Assembly: GCF_019237615.1 (NCBI RefSeq)
Contig: NZ_JAFAGT010000032.1
Span: forward strand, 1-56,391
Source of the DNA: Roseateles sp.
Lineage (GTDB): Bacteria; Pseudomonadota; Gammaproteobacteria; Burkholderiales; Burkholderiaceae_C
Length of the DNA: 56,391 nt
Reading direction: 5' to 3'
Made by a program: the position numbers and the translations under genes. Below, one piece after another: positions 15,949-25,436 of this stretch. Positions within the stretch are counted from its first letter, which is position 1; every line of letters starts with the position of its first letter. The notes beneath the pieces were generated by a model. That model saw nothing but the letters and a program-made list of their open reading frames with translations. It ran no database searches and was not told the origin of the DNA.

Positions 15949-16727
15949 AGAGCCTCGCCCTGTCCCTGCTGGCGGCCACCGGCCTGGCCGCGGCCCAGCC
16001 CGCGCCGCCGGCGGCGCCGGCCAGCCCGGCCCCCATCGCCCATCCCGCGCCAGCGGCGCGCCCCGCGCCCATGGCGCTGCCCGCCGGGCCGGGCAAGGTC
16101 TACGCACCCGGCAGCTTCGACCGCCTCGAACTGGCCGGCTCCGCCCGCGTCGTCGTCGTGCAGGGTGACCGCGACCAGGCTTTCATCGCCGGCGACGACG
16201 AGGCGCAGAAGGGCGTCGAGGTCGAGCTGGCCGACCGCCAGCTGGTCATCCGCCCCACCGGCGGCTGGAAGATCTGGCGCAACGGCAAGCTCTTCGTTCA
16301 GGTGGAGATGCGCGAGCTGCGCCAGCTGTCGGTCTCCGGCGCCAGCGACGTGCAGGCGCCCGGCCCGCTGCGCGCCGACCAGCTCAAGCTCAGCATCAGC
16401 GGTGCCGGCAACGTGAGGCTGGACCAGCTGGAGGCGCGCCAGCTCGTCTTCACCATCTCCGGCGCCGGCGACGGCCAGTTGGGCGGCCGGGTGGACGACC
16501 TGGCGCTGCAGATCTCCGGCAAGGGCAAGGTCATCGCCGAGCGCCTGCAGGCGCAGCGCGCCCGCGTCAACGTCAGCGGCCTGGGCAATGTGGTGCTGTG
16601 GGTCACGGACGACCTGTCCGCCCACATCTCCGGCATCGGCTCGGTGGACTACTTCGGCAACCCGTCGGTGCAGCGCTCGGTGTCGGGCATGGGCTCGGTC
16701 AACGCCCGAGGTGAAAAGAAACCTTAG
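15945..16727 (+). CDS. Head-GIN domain (DUF2807-like) exported protein
   Basis: 260 residues. A signal peptide (MKSLALSLLAATGLAAA) precedes an Ala/Pro-rich spacer of about 35 residues and a repetitive beta-solenoid-like domain with recurring SVSGAS, SISGAG, TISGAG, NVSGLG and SVSGMG turns typical of the head-GIN/DUF2807 family. These proteins are thought to be auto-adhesive envelope components of unknown function. The start overlaps the regulator stop by ATGA, so it may be both output and part of the sensory loop of this two-component system. Confidence 0.85.
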   Translation: MKSLALSLLAATGLAAAQPAPPAAPASPAPIAHPAPAARPAPMALPAGPGKVYAPGSFDRLELAGSARVVVVQGDRDQAFIAGDDEAQKGVEVELADRQLVIRPTGGWKIWRNGKLFVQVEMRELRQLSVSGASDVQAPGPLRADQLKLSISGAGNVRLDQLEARQLVFTISGAGDGQLGGRVDDLALQISGKGKVIAERLQAQRARVNVSGLGNVVLWVTDDLSAHISGIGSVDYFGNPSVQRSVSGMGSVNARGEKKP

Positions 16728-16792
16728 CGCGCCATGTCGTGACAGCCCCGCCGCATGCCTAAACTCGCCGCCACATAGCGGGGAGGATCTCC

Positions 16793-19700
16793 ATGGTGGC
16801 GTGGCAGAAGGCCGTCCTGGGCCTGGTCGGTGCGGGCGTGGTGGCGGGCGCGGGCTGGTGGGCCTGGCAGAGGAGTGCCGGCCCGGGCCTGCCCAGCAGC
16901 GCCGAGGTCGGCGAACAGACGGCCTTCGCGCTGATGGACTGCAAGCCGCGCCTGCTGGACGGCTCGCCGGCCATCGCGGTCAGCTTCACGCAGCCGCTGG
17001 ACTCGCGCCAGGACTTCGGCGCCCTCGTCACCGCGCAGGAAGGCGCCGCGCCCGCCGGGGCGGGCGATAGGAAGACTCCGCCACCTGACGCCAGCTTCAA
17101 GCCGCTGGCCGCCCGCTGGGTGCTGGGCGACAACCCGCGCGTGCTCTACCTGCCGTTCGCGACGCCGGACCGCAGCTTCCGCATCGCGCTCAAGCCCGAT
17201 CTGGCCGCCCGCTCGGGTGCCAAGCTGGCCACGGCGCAGAACTGCGAGGCCGTCAGCGAGGCCATGCCCGACAGCTACTACTTCGCCAGCCGCGGCCTGG
17301 TGCTGCCGGCCGGCGAGAACGGCGGCCTGCCGGTCGTGACGGTCAACACGCCCGAGGTGGACGTGCAGTTCTTGCGCATCAAGCCCGAGTCGCTGCCCGC
17401 CTTCCTGGAGCAGGTGGGGGGCCGCCGCGAGCGCAAGGCCAATGCCGGCGAGGAGGACGGCGAGGGCGGTTACTACTACGACGGCTACAGCGACAACCAG
17501 CGCCGCCTCAAGGGCACCGTGGGCGGCTGGCTGCTGGACGAGCTGCGCGCGATGAGCGACAGCGTCTACATCGGCCGCTTCACGACCGATGCGCGGCCCA
17601 ACCGCCGCAACGTCAGCTTCCTGCCGGTGGAGCGCATCAAGGAGCTGCAGGAGCCCGGCATCTACGTGGCCGTCATGAACCAGCCAGGCCGCTTCGGCTG
17701 GGACTACCAGGTCACGCATTACTACGTCACCGACATCGGCCTGCACCTGCGCCGCCACGCCGCGCAGATCGACGTGTTCACCACGTCGCTGAAGAGCGGC
17801 GGCGCGCTGTCGGGCATCGAACTCAGCCTCGTCGACGAGGCGGGCAAGGCACTCGCCCAGGTGCAGACCGACAGCGACGGCCATGCGGTCTTCACCGGTG
17901 CCGACGGCAGGATCGGCGACAAGGCCCGCGCCGTCATCGCGCGCCGAGGCGGCAAGGAGATGTCCGTGCTGTCGCTGCGCGACGCGGCGCTGGACCTCAG
18001 CGAGTTCGATGCCACCGGCCACCCGTCGCGCAGCAACAAGCTCTTCGTCTACGCGGGCCGCGACCTGTACCGGCCCGGCGAGACCTTCCAGATCTCTGTG
18101 CTGGCGCGCGATGCCGACGGCAAGCCGCTGCCCAAGCCCTTGCCCCTCACGCTGACGGTCAAGAAGCCGGACGGCAGCAAGCTCGTCGAGCAACTGGTGC
18201 AGCCGGGCAAGCTGGGCACCGGCTACTACCAGCAGGCCATCGCGCTGCCGGCCGATGCACCCACCGGTGGCTGGACGCTGCAGGCTCGCGTCGACCCCGG
18301 CGCGCGCCAGCCCGATGCGCAATGGGCCTTCAAGGTCGAGGAGTTCCTGCCCGAGCGCATGAAGCTTTCGCTCAGTGCGCCCGAGGCCACGCTCACGGGA
18401 GACGCCGGCGTCACCGTGCAGGCGCAGGGCGACTACCTCTACGGTGCCCCCGCCGCCGGCAACCGGCTGCAGGCCAGCGCCTACTCCGAGCGGCTGCTGA
18501 TGCCGCTGCCGGCCAAGCTGCCCGGTTTCATCTTCGGCGACCTGGCCGACGACAAGGCCAAGAACCGGCAGGACCTGCCCGAGCAGGAGCTGGACGAGAG
18601 CGGCAAGGCCAGCGTGGCCATCGCCACCGCCTTCGGCGAGCGCAAGTCGCCGATGAAGCTGCGCGCGGCCTTCAGCCTGCTGGAATCCGGCGGCCGGCCG
18701 GTCGTGCGCTCGCTGGAGCGCGCCTGGTGGCCCGCGCCGGTGCTCATCGGCGCGCGGCCGCTGTTCGACCGCAACGTCGCGCCAGAAGGTGGCCTCGCCG
18801 AGTTCGAGCTGGCGCGCGTGGACGCGACCGGCGGCTTCAAGCCGGCCAAGGAAGTGCAGCTCAAGCTCATCTACGAGGAGCGCCAGTGGTACTGGCGTTA
18901 TGACGACGGCCGCGGCTGGAACTCCGGTTTCAACGTCAACGAGGAGCTGGTCGAGGCGCGCAGCCTCGCGCTGACGACGCGCACGAAGATCGCGCTGCCC
19001 GTGCGCTGGGGCCGCTACCGCCTGGAAGTGACCGACCCCGAGACCGGCCTGGCGCTGCGCTACGGCTTCTACGCCGGCTACGGCGCGCAGGACGCCGACG
19101 ACATCGGCAACCGGCCCGATCGCGTGCAGCTCAGGCTGCAGGGCGCGCCCTTCAAGCCAGGTGACGTGGCCAAGCTGTCCATCAAGGCGCCGCATGACGG
19201 CGAGGCCATCGTCACCGTCGAGGGCGACCGCGTGCTGTGGACCAAGCGCATCCCCGTGAAGGCGAGCGGCACCGAGCTGTCCATCCCGGTCTCGGCCGAT
19301 GCGAGCTGGGCGCGGCACGACATCTACGTCACCGTCGCCGCCTTCCGCCCTGGCAGCCAGGGCGATCGCGTGACGCCCGCCCGCGCACTGGGCCTGGTGC
19401 ACCTGCCGCTGAACCGCGAGGACCGCAAGGCCAGGGTGGCGCTGACGGTGCCGGCCAAGGCGCAGCCATCCGTGCCGCTGCCGGTCGTCGTGAAGGCGCC
19501 GCAGCTTGCCGGAAAGCCGGCCATCGTCACCGTCAGCGCCGTGGACGTGGGCATCCTGAACATCACCAGCTTCAAGACGCCCGACCCACAGGACTTCTTC
19601 TTCGGCAAGCATCGCTACGGCGCGGACATGCTGGACCTTTACGGCCGCCTCATCGAGAAGATGGAAGGCAATGTCGCCAAGCAGCGCTTTGGCGGCGACG

Positions 19701-21880
19701 CCGGCAAGCGCGACACGCAGAGCATGCCGCGCAAGGTGCTGCTGGTAGACCTGTTCAGCGGCCCCGTGCAGCTGGACGCCAAGGGCGAGGCGACGATCAA
19801 CCTGAAGCTGCCGGACTTCAACGGCACGCTGCGCGTGATGGCCGTCGCGTCCGGCGCCGACAGCTACGGCTCGGCGCAGGCGGACACCGTGGTCGCCGCG
19901 CCCCTGGTGGCCGAGCTGAACATGCCGCGCTTCGTATCGCCCGGCGACAAGGCCACGATCGCGCTGGACGTGACCAACCTCAGCGGAAGCGCGCAGGACG
20001 TGAGGGTGGCCGTCACGTCCACCGGCCCGGTGAAGATCACCGGCAGCGCCGAGCCGATCCGGCTCAACGACAAGCAGCGCCAGATCCTGCGTTTCCAGGC
20101 CGAGGCGCTGGACGCGTGGGGCCTTGCGCCCGTCACCGTGAAGGTCAGCGCGGGCGCGCTCAACCTGACGCGCGAGGCCGCGTTGCAGGTGCAGCCCGTC
20201 ACGCCGCTGACGCGTGAGAGCCGGCGCGTCCGTCTGGAAGCCGGCGCCACGCAGGCGCTGGACAAGGCACTGCTCGACGCCTACTGGTCGGGCTCGGCCA
20301 GCCTGTCCCTGAGCATCTCCAACACGCCGCCCATCGACATCAAGGACCAGGTGCAGGGTCTCCTGATGTACCCCTACGGCTGCCTCGAGCAGACGACGTC
20401 CAGCGCCTACCCGCTGGTCTTCATCGACGACGATGCGGCGAAGCGCTGGGGCCTGAAGCCGGTGCCGCGAGAGGAGCGTGCGAAGCGGCTGGATGCCGCC
20501 TTCGCACGCCTGGCCGGCATGCAGCAGCCCAGGGGCGGCTACGGTCTGTGGGCCGCGAGCGGGTCGTATGACGGCTGGCTGAGCGCCTACGTGACCGGCT
20601 TCCTGCAGGACGCGCGCGACGCCGGCTTCGCCGTGCCCGAGGCCCAGCTGAAGCGCTCGCTGGACAACCTGCTGGAGCAGTTCCAGCGCGCCCCGGCGCA
20701 GCAGACCACGCCGGCCAAGTCGCCCAGGCGCGACGACAAGGGCCGCATCGCCGACTGGCGCGACGCCGAGACGCTGCGCCTGGCGCACCAGCGCTTCGCC
20801 GAGGCCGCGCATGCCGGCTACATCCTGGCCCGCGAACAGAAGGCACCGCTGGCCACGCTGCGCACGCTGCACGACCAGTACCGCAGCCATGCGCTGTCGC
20901 CGCTGCCGCTGGTGCAGCTCGGCCTGGCACTGAAGCTGATGGGCGACGAGAGCCGCGCCAAGGCGGCGTTGGACGATGCGATGACCCGCGGATACGGCTA
21001 CCAGCCCGACGACCCGAATAGCGGCTGGGGCCAGTGGCTGGGTGACTATGGCTCGCGCGTGCGCGACCGCGCGCTGGCCTATGCGCTGCTGCTGCGCCAC
21101 AAGGTCGCGCACGAGAAGCGCGAGAACCTGCTGTTCGACTTGTCCGATGACTTTGGCCGCCGCAACTACTACTCCACGCAGGAGCGCCTGGCCCTGTTCC
21201 TCGCCGTGCAGGCCGCCACCGACGGTGCCGGCAAGGACGATGCCTGGAAGGCGACGCTGAGCGTCGGCGCCAAGGCCGACGCGTGGGCCGGCCGCGGCGT
21301 CGGCCAGCAGAGCTTCGACCTGGGCCAGCTCAGGAGCGGCATCGCGCTGAAGAACGACGGCGGCGCGCCGCTCTACCTCGACGTCACGGCGCAGGGCTAT
21401 CCAACCAGGCCGCTGGCGCCGACGAGCGACCGCATCTCGGTCGAGCGCGCGATGTTCACGACCGACGGCAAGCCCGTGACGGCACGCCAGTTCACGACCG
21501 GCGAGATGTTCGTCGTGCGCCTGCGCGTGAAGGCCAGCCAGAACATCAGGGACGGCCTCGTCGTGGACCGTATCCCGGCCGGCTTCGAGATCGAGAACCT
21601 CAACCTGAGCCAGGGCCCGCAGGCCGGCGAGTTCACGGTGGACGGGGTCAACGTCGCGCAGGCCAATGCCAACGATCGCATCGTCCACACCGAGTACCGC
21701 GACGACCGATTCGTTGCCGCCGCGCAGCTGGGCCAGCCGCTGGACCTGTTCTACCTGGTGCGCGCCGTGACGCCGGGCCGGTACGTGGTGCCGGCGACGT
21801 TTGCGGAGGATATGTATCGGCCGGAGATCCGCGGCATCGGCAAGGTGGAGGGGGAGATCACGGTGGTGGACAAGCGGTGA
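16793..21880 (+). CDS. yfhM: Bacterial alpha-2-macroglobulin (YfhM-like)
   Basis: 1695 residues, the usual length of large bacterial A2M proteins. One hydrophobic N-terminal segment (about 6-24) without a clear lipobox suggests a membrane anchor or signal sequence. Macroglobulin-like repeats follow, then the thioester motif YGCLEQTTSS with Cys near 1197, so the covalent protease trap is intact. The C-terminal part has the alpha-helical toroid and receptor-binding-like domains. It should trap foreign proteases in the periplasm. A GGGAGG ribosome site precedes the ATG at 16793. pbpC lies two genes downstream; in E. coli the yfhM/pbpC pair is thought to defend and repair breached envelope. Confidence 0.93.
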   Translation: MVAWQKAVLGLVGAGVVAGAGWWAWQRSAGPGLPSSAEVGEQTAFALMDCKPRLLDGSPAIAVSFTQPLDSRQDFGALVTAQEGAAPAGAGDRKTPPPDASFKPLAARWVLGDNPRVLYLPFATPDRSFRIALKPDLAARSGAKLATAQNCEAVSEAMPDSYYFASRGLVLPAGENGGLPVVTVNTPEVDVQFLRIKPESLPAFLEQVGGRRERKANAGEEDGEGGYYYDGYSDNQRRLKGTVGGWLLDELRAMSDSVYIGRFTTDARPNRRNVSFLPVERIKELQEPGIYVAVMNQPGRFGWDYQVTHYYVTDIGLHLRRHAAQIDVFTTSLKSGGALSGIELSLVDEAGKALAQVQTDSDGHAVFTGADGRIGDKARAVIARRGGKEMSVLSLRDAALDLSEFDATGHPSRSNKLFVYAGRDLYRPGETFQISVLARDADGKPLPKPLPLTLTVKKPDGSKLVEQLVQPGKLGTGYYQQAIALPADAPTGGWTLQARVDPGARQPDAQWAFKVEEFLPERMKLSLSAPEATLTGDAGVTVQAQGDYLYGAPAAGNRLQASAYSERLLMPLPAKLPGFIFGDLADDKAKNRQDLPEQELDESGKASVAIATAFGERKSPMKLRAAFSLLESGGRPVVRSLERAWWPAPVLIGARPLFDRNVAPEGGLAEFELARVDATGGFKPAKEVQLKLIYEERQWYWRYDDGRGWNSGFNVNEELVEARSLALTTRTKIALPVRWGRYRLEVTDPETGLALRYGFYAGYGAQDADDIGNRPDRVQLRLQGAPFKPGDVAKLSIKAPHDGEAIVTVEGDRVLWTKRIPVKASGTELSIPVSADASWARHDIYVTVAAFRPGSQGDRVTPARALGLVHLPLNREDRKARVALTVPAKAQPSVPLPVVVKAPQLAGKPAIVTVSAVDVGILNITSFKTPDPQDFFFGKHRYGADMLDLYGRLIEKMEGNVAKQRFGGDAGKRDTQSMPRKVLLVDLFSGPVQLDAKGEATINLKLPDFNGTLRVMAVASGADSYGSAQADTVVAAPLVAELNMPRFVSPGDKATIALDVTNLSGSAQDVRVAVTSTGPVKITGSAEPIRLNDKQRQILRFQAEALDAWGLAPVTVKVSAGALNLTREAALQVQPVTPLTRESRRVRLEAGATQALDKALLDAYWSGSASLSLSISNTPPIDIKDQVQGLLMYPYGCLEQTTSSAYPLVFIDDDAAKRWGLKPVPREERAKRLDAAFARLAGMQQPRGGYGLWAASGSYDGWLSAYVTGFLQDARDAGFAVPEAQLKRSLDNLLEQFQRAPAQQTTPAKSPRRDDKGRIADWRDAETLRLAHQRFAEAAHAGYILAREQKAPLATLRTLHDQYRSHALSPLPLVQLGLALKLMGDESRAKAALDDAMTRGYGYQPDDPNSGWGQWLGDYGSRVRDRALAYALLLRHKVAHEKRENLLFDLSDDFGRRNYYSTQERLALFLAVQAATDGAGKDDAWKATLSVGAKADAWAGRGVGQQSFDLGQLRSGIALKNDGGAPLYLDVTAQGYPTRPLAPTSDRISVERAMFTTDGKPVTARQFTTGEMFVVRLRVKASQNIRDGLVVDRIPAGFEIENLNLSQGPQAGEFTVDGVNVAQANANDRIVHTEYRDDRFVAAAQLGQPLDLFYLVRAVTPGRYVVPATFAEDMYRPEIRGIGKVEGEITVVDKR

Positions 21881-21951
21881 TGGAGGCCCGCTCGCTGGCG
21901 CCCGGCTGCCGCGGCGAGTTGATGGCCATCGCAGCCTCGCCCTGAACTTCC

Positions 21952-22335
21952 ATGCACAAGCCCATTCTTCTACTGCTCCTGGTCGCGGCCACCGTGACGG
22001 CTCACGCCGCTCCGCTGCCGCAGGCCGCCCGCGCGGAGGTCGATGCCTTGCTGGTCAAGCTGCAATCCTCCGGCTGCGAGTTCAACCGCAACGGCAGCTG
22101 GTATGCCGGCGTCGAAGCCAGGGCGCACCTGCTGAAGAAGCTGGACTACCTTGAAGGCAAGGACATGGTGCAGACCGCCGAGCAGTTCATCGAGCGCGGT
22201 GCGTCGTCCAGCAGCATGAGTGGCAAGCCCTACCTCGTGCGTTGCGCAGGCAAGGCACCGGTGGAGAGTGCGCAATGGCTGAAGTCGGAGTTGCAGCAGG
22301 TGCGGGCGGCGAAGGCGGCGTCCAGTCCGCGCTGA
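21952..22335 (+). CDS. Small exported DUF5329-like protein
   Basis: 127 residues with a clear signal peptide (MHKPILLLLLVAATVTAHA). The mature part has CEFNRNGSWY, then AHLLKKLDYL and a late Cys in YLVRCAG, so one disulfide between Cys residues is likely. This matches my memory of the DUF5329 family, which has no known function. It sits between the alpha-2-macroglobulin gene (71 bases away) and pbpC (10 bases), all on the plus strand, so it probably belongs to the same envelope-protection unit. Confidence 0.75.
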   Translation: MHKPILLLLLVAATVTAHAAPLPQAARAEVDALLVKLQSSGCEFNRNGSWYAGVEARAHLLKKLDYLEGKDMVQTAEQFIERGASSSSMSGKPYLVRCAGKAPVESAQWLKSELQQVRAAKAASSPR

Positions 22336-22345
22336 ATCTCCCGCC

Positions 22346-24673
22346 ATGAGCCGACTGCGCCGCTTCGAGCTCGGCCTTGCCGCGCTGCTCCTCGCCATCC
22401 TCGCGCTCGACTTCGCCTTTCCCCTCCCCAGCCCCGCAGCCGACTCCGCCACGCTGACCGTCCTCGCCGCCGACGGCACGCCGCTGCGTGCGTGGCCGGG
22501 CGACGACGGCGCGCAGCGGCACCCGACGACGCCCGAGGCCGTGTCGCCGAACTATGTCGAGGCGCTGCTGCACTACGAGGACCGCTGGTTCCGCTGGCAT
22601 CCGGGCGTGAACCCGGTGGCCCTCGCGCGTGCGGCCTGGCAGTGGGCGCGGCATGGGCGCATCGTGTCGGGCGGGTCCACGCTGACGATGCAGGTCGCGC
22701 GGCTCGTCGATGACAAGGCGGCGGGCCGTAGCATCCCCGCCAAGCTGCGCCAGATCGTGCGCGCGCTGCAGCTCGAGCTGCACCTCGGCAAGCACGAGAT
22801 CCTGTCGCTCTACCTGAACCTCGCGCCCATGGGTGGGCCGCTGGAGGGCGTGGAGACGGCCAGCCGTGCCTACCTCGGCAAGGGGTCGGCAGATCTGTCC
22901 AAGGCCGAGGCCGCGCTGCTCGTCGCGCTACCGCAGTCGCCCACGCGGCTGCGGCCGGACCGCGCCGTGCAGGCCGCGCAGGCCGCGCGCGACAAGGTGC
23001 TGACGCGCATGCAGACGCTCGGCGTCTGGAGCGCCGCCGACGTGGCCGACGCGAAGCTGGAGCGTGTCTTCGCACCGCCGCTGCGTGCGCGCTGGCTGGC
23101 GCCACTGGCGGCCGAGCGCGTGCGGCAGGACGCGAAGCATCAGGGCCGCAAGCCGGCCGTCATCCAGACGACGCTGGACGCCGGCCTGCAGGCGCGGCTG
23201 GAGCAGCTGCTGACGGACCGGCTCAACAGCCTGCCCGACGCGGTGTCGCTGGCCGCGCTGGTCGTCGACAACCGCACGCTGGCCGTGCGCGGCTATGTCG
23301 GTTCGGCCGACTTCACCGATGCGCGCCGCGGCGCCCACGTCGACATGGTGCGCGCGCGGCGCTCGCCGGGCTCCACGCTGAAGCCCTTCCTGTACGGCAT
23401 GGCGCTGGACGAAGGCCTCATTCATTCCGAGAGCCTGCTCATCGACGCGCCGCAGAACTTCGGCGGCTATGCGCCGGGCAATTTCCAGGCCGACTTCTCC
23501 GGCCCGGTCAGCGTGGCCGAGGCGCTGCAGCGCTCGCTGAACGTGCCGGCCGTGGACTTGCTGGACCGCCTCGGCCCCGAGCGCTTCGCCGGCCGGCTGC
23601 GCAACGCGGGCGTGAAGCTGCGCATGCCTGCCAACGCAGCGCCCAACCTCAGCCTCATCCTCGGCGGCGGCAGCACGACGCTGGAGGAGCTGGTGGGCGC
23701 CTACACGGCGCTGGCACGCGGTGGCGTGGCCGCGCGGCCGCGGCTGACGGCCGATGAGCCGCTGAAGGAGTCGCGGCTGATGAGCGAGGGCGCGGCCTTC
23801 ATCGTGCGCGAGATCCTGGAGAACGGTGGCCGGCCCGGCAGCCCGTTCCGCGAGAGTGGCCAGCGCGTCGCGTGGAAGACGGGCACCAGCTTCGGCTTCC
23901 GCGACGCCTGGGCGCTGGGCGTGACGGACCGCTACACCTTGGGCGTGTGGATCGGCCGACCCGACGGCACGCCCAACCCCGGCCACTTCGGCGCCAACTC
24001 CGCGGCGCCGCTGCTGCGCGACCTGGCCGCCGCGCTGGGGCCGGACGAGGCCCGCCAGCAGCTCGCGCCGCGGCGCCGGCCCGCCGGCGTCACGGCGGTG
24101 CCCATCTGCTGGCCGCAAGGCCTGGCCGAAGCCGCCACGCCGCCTGCGCTGTGCCTGCAGCACCGCACCGCCTGGGCGCTGGATGGCGCCGTGCCGCCGA
24201 CGCTGCCCGACCGGCTGCGCCCGGGGGCGCTGCTGGAGCCCGTCTGGGTGGCGTCCGGCCAGCGCGTGCAGCCGGGCTGCGAGCCCTCCGCCGAGCGCGC
24301 CGAGGCCGTGCGCTGGCCGGCGCTGCTGGGCCCCTTCCTCGATGCCGAACAGCGCCATCCGCTGGAGCGCCTGCCCTGGCGTGCCGACTGCGCGCCGCAC
24401 GAGCCGGTCGCGAACCGGCTGCGTGTCGTGGGCCTGGAGCCCGGTACCGTGCTGCGCCCCGCGCCGGGCCGGCAGGACGTCGTGCTGAAGCTGCAGGCCA
24501 TCGGCGCGCAGCAGGGCCTGACCTGGCTGCTGGACGGCCAGTGGATGGCCGCCAGCGCCACGGCCGGCGCCGCGCAGACGCTGCACGTGGCGCGCGCCGG
24601 CGAACACCGCCTCACGGTGATGGACGGCCTGGGCCGCTGGGCGCGCGTCGAATTCCGGCTCGCGGCGCCATAG
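22346..24673 (+). CDS. pbpC: Penicillin-binding protein 1C
   Basis: 775 residues. After one N-terminal membrane segment comes a GT51 glycosyltransferase domain (YEDRWFRWHPGVNP, SGGSTLTMQVARL), then a transpeptidase domain with the SxxK box in SPGSTLKPF and KTGTS near residue 512, and a C-terminal beta-rich PBP1C domain. It polymerises and may crosslink peptidoglycan. The order A2M, small exported protein, pbpC parallels the yfhM-pbpC pairing in E. coli, where PBP1C is a minor, accessory synthase. slyX follows after 14 bases. Confidence 0.95.
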   Translation: MSRLRRFELGLAALLLAILALDFAFPLPSPAADSATLTVLAADGTPLRAWPGDDGAQRHPTTPEAVSPNYVEALLHYEDRWFRWHPGVNPVALARAAWQWARHGRIVSGGSTLTMQVARLVDDKAAGRSIPAKLRQIVRALQLELHLGKHEILSLYLNLAPMGGPLEGVETASRAYLGKGSADLSKAEAALLVALPQSPTRLRPDRAVQAAQAARDKVLTRMQTLGVWSAADVADAKLERVFAPPLRARWLAPLAAERVRQDAKHQGRKPAVIQTTLDAGLQARLEQLLTDRLNSLPDAVSLAALVVDNRTLAVRGYVGSADFTDARRGAHVDMVRARRSPGSTLKPFLYGMALDEGLIHSESLLIDAPQNFGGYAPGNFQADFSGPVSVAEALQRSLNVPAVDLLDRLGPERFAGRLRNAGVKLRMPANAAPNLSLILGGGSTTLEELVGAYTALARGGVAARPRLTADEPLKESRLMSEGAAFIVREILENGGRPGSPFRESGQRVAWKTGTSFGFRDAWALGVTDRYTLGVWIGRPDGTPNPGHFGANSAAPLLRDLAAALGPDEARQQLAPRRRPAGVTAVPICWPQGLAEAATPPALCLQHRTAWALDGAVPPTLPDRLRPGALLEPVWVASGQRVQPGCEPSAERAEAVRWPALLGPFLDAEQRHPLERLPWRADCAPHEPVANRLRVVGLEPGTVLRPAPGRQDVVLKLQAIGAQQGLTWLLDGQWMAASATAGAAQTLHVARAGEHRLTVMDGLGRWARVEFRLAAP

Positions 24674-24687
24674 CGTCCAATACGGGC

Positions 24688-24909
24688 ATGGACAACCTGC
24701 AAACCCTGGAACAGCGCATCACCGACCTGGAGATCAAGGCCAGCTTCGCCGAGGACACGGTGGAGCAGCTCAACCAGGTCGTCGTGCGCCAGCAGGCCCA
24801 GATCGACCGCCTGGTGCGCGAGCTGGTGGAGCTGCGCGACCGTGCCGCCGCCGCGGGAGAGCCGGGCGGCGTGCGCAGCCTGCGCGACGAGCTGCCGCCG
24901 CATTACTGA
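24688..24909 (+). CDS. slyX: SlyX-family protein
   Basis: 73 residues. A heptad-rich coiled coil runs from LEQRITDLEIKASFAE through VVRQQAQIDRLVREL, ending in the family's characteristic PPHY tail. SlyX proteins are small and cytoplasmic, and their role is unknown. It is the last gene of the plus-strand run and ends 12 bases from the convergent cupin gene. Confidence 0.9.
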   Translation: MDNLQTLEQRITDLEIKASFAEDTVEQLNQVVVRQQAQIDRLVRELVELRDRAAAAGEPGGVRSLRDELPPHY

Positions 24910-24921
24910 CGCCTGCCCCTC

Positions 24922-25407
24922 TCAGGGCTCGCCGTCCCAGTAGTCCAGCCCCGCCTCGCGCCGCTGCAGCAGGCGCAGCCCGGGCGCGAAGCTGCCCACC
25001 TTGCCGGAGTCCGGGTAGACGCAGATCTCCGGCTCCTTGTGCGTGCTGATGGACAGGTAATGCAGCGGCGCGTCCGAGGTGTTGATGATGTGGTGCGGGT
25101 AGTCCGGTCCCGCCGGGATGGTGATGACGTCGCCGGCCTTGATGGGCAGCCGCTCGCCCGCCACGCGCAGCGTGCCCTGTCCCTGGATGACGATGAACAT
25201 CTCCTCCTCCGCATGGTGGAAGTGGTAGGGGCAGCTCTGCTGGCCGGGCGCGACGATGTCAAAGCTCGCGCCCATCTGCCGGGCGGCCGTGCCCTTGGTC
25301 ATCGAGGCGGTCTCGCTGTCGTAGCGCGGCGGGCGCAGGAAGCGTTCGCGCGGCGCGTCTTTGAAATTGCGGATCAGGCGCTCGCGCAACTCGGCGGATG
25401 TGGGCAT
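24922..25407 (-). CDS. Cupin-domain protein
   Basis: 161 residues with a single cupin barrel. The first metal motif is visible as YHFHHAEEEMFIVIQGQG (His, His, Glu) and the second as GPDYPHHIINTS. A positively charged N-terminal stretch of about 50 residues precedes the barrel. Such proteins may be dioxygenases, isomerases or sugar-binding regulators; I cannot assign a reaction. AGGAG lies 7 bases from the ATG at 25407, which decides the start. It is transcribed divergently from recQ with only 29 bases between start codons, so the promoters overlap. Confidence 0.85.
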   Translation of the reverse strand: MPTSAELRERLIRNFKDAPRERFLRPPRYDSETASMTKGTAARQMGASFDIVAPGQQSCPYHFHHAEEEMFIVIQGQGTLRVAGERLPIKAGDVITIPAGPDYPHHIINTSDAPLHYLSISTHKEPEICVYPDSGKVGSFAPGLRLLQRREAGLDYWDGEP

Positions 25408-25436
25408 GGGAAGGCTCCTGGGACAATGGCGGCTGA

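Noticed and set aside
16724-21688. A 1654-codon open frame on the minus strand
   Set aside because: It is the antisense shadow of the alpha-2-macroglobulin gene, produced by high-GC codon bias. Its composition is His/Gln/Arg/Ala-rich with no domain, and the plus-strand frame has clear A2M motifs.
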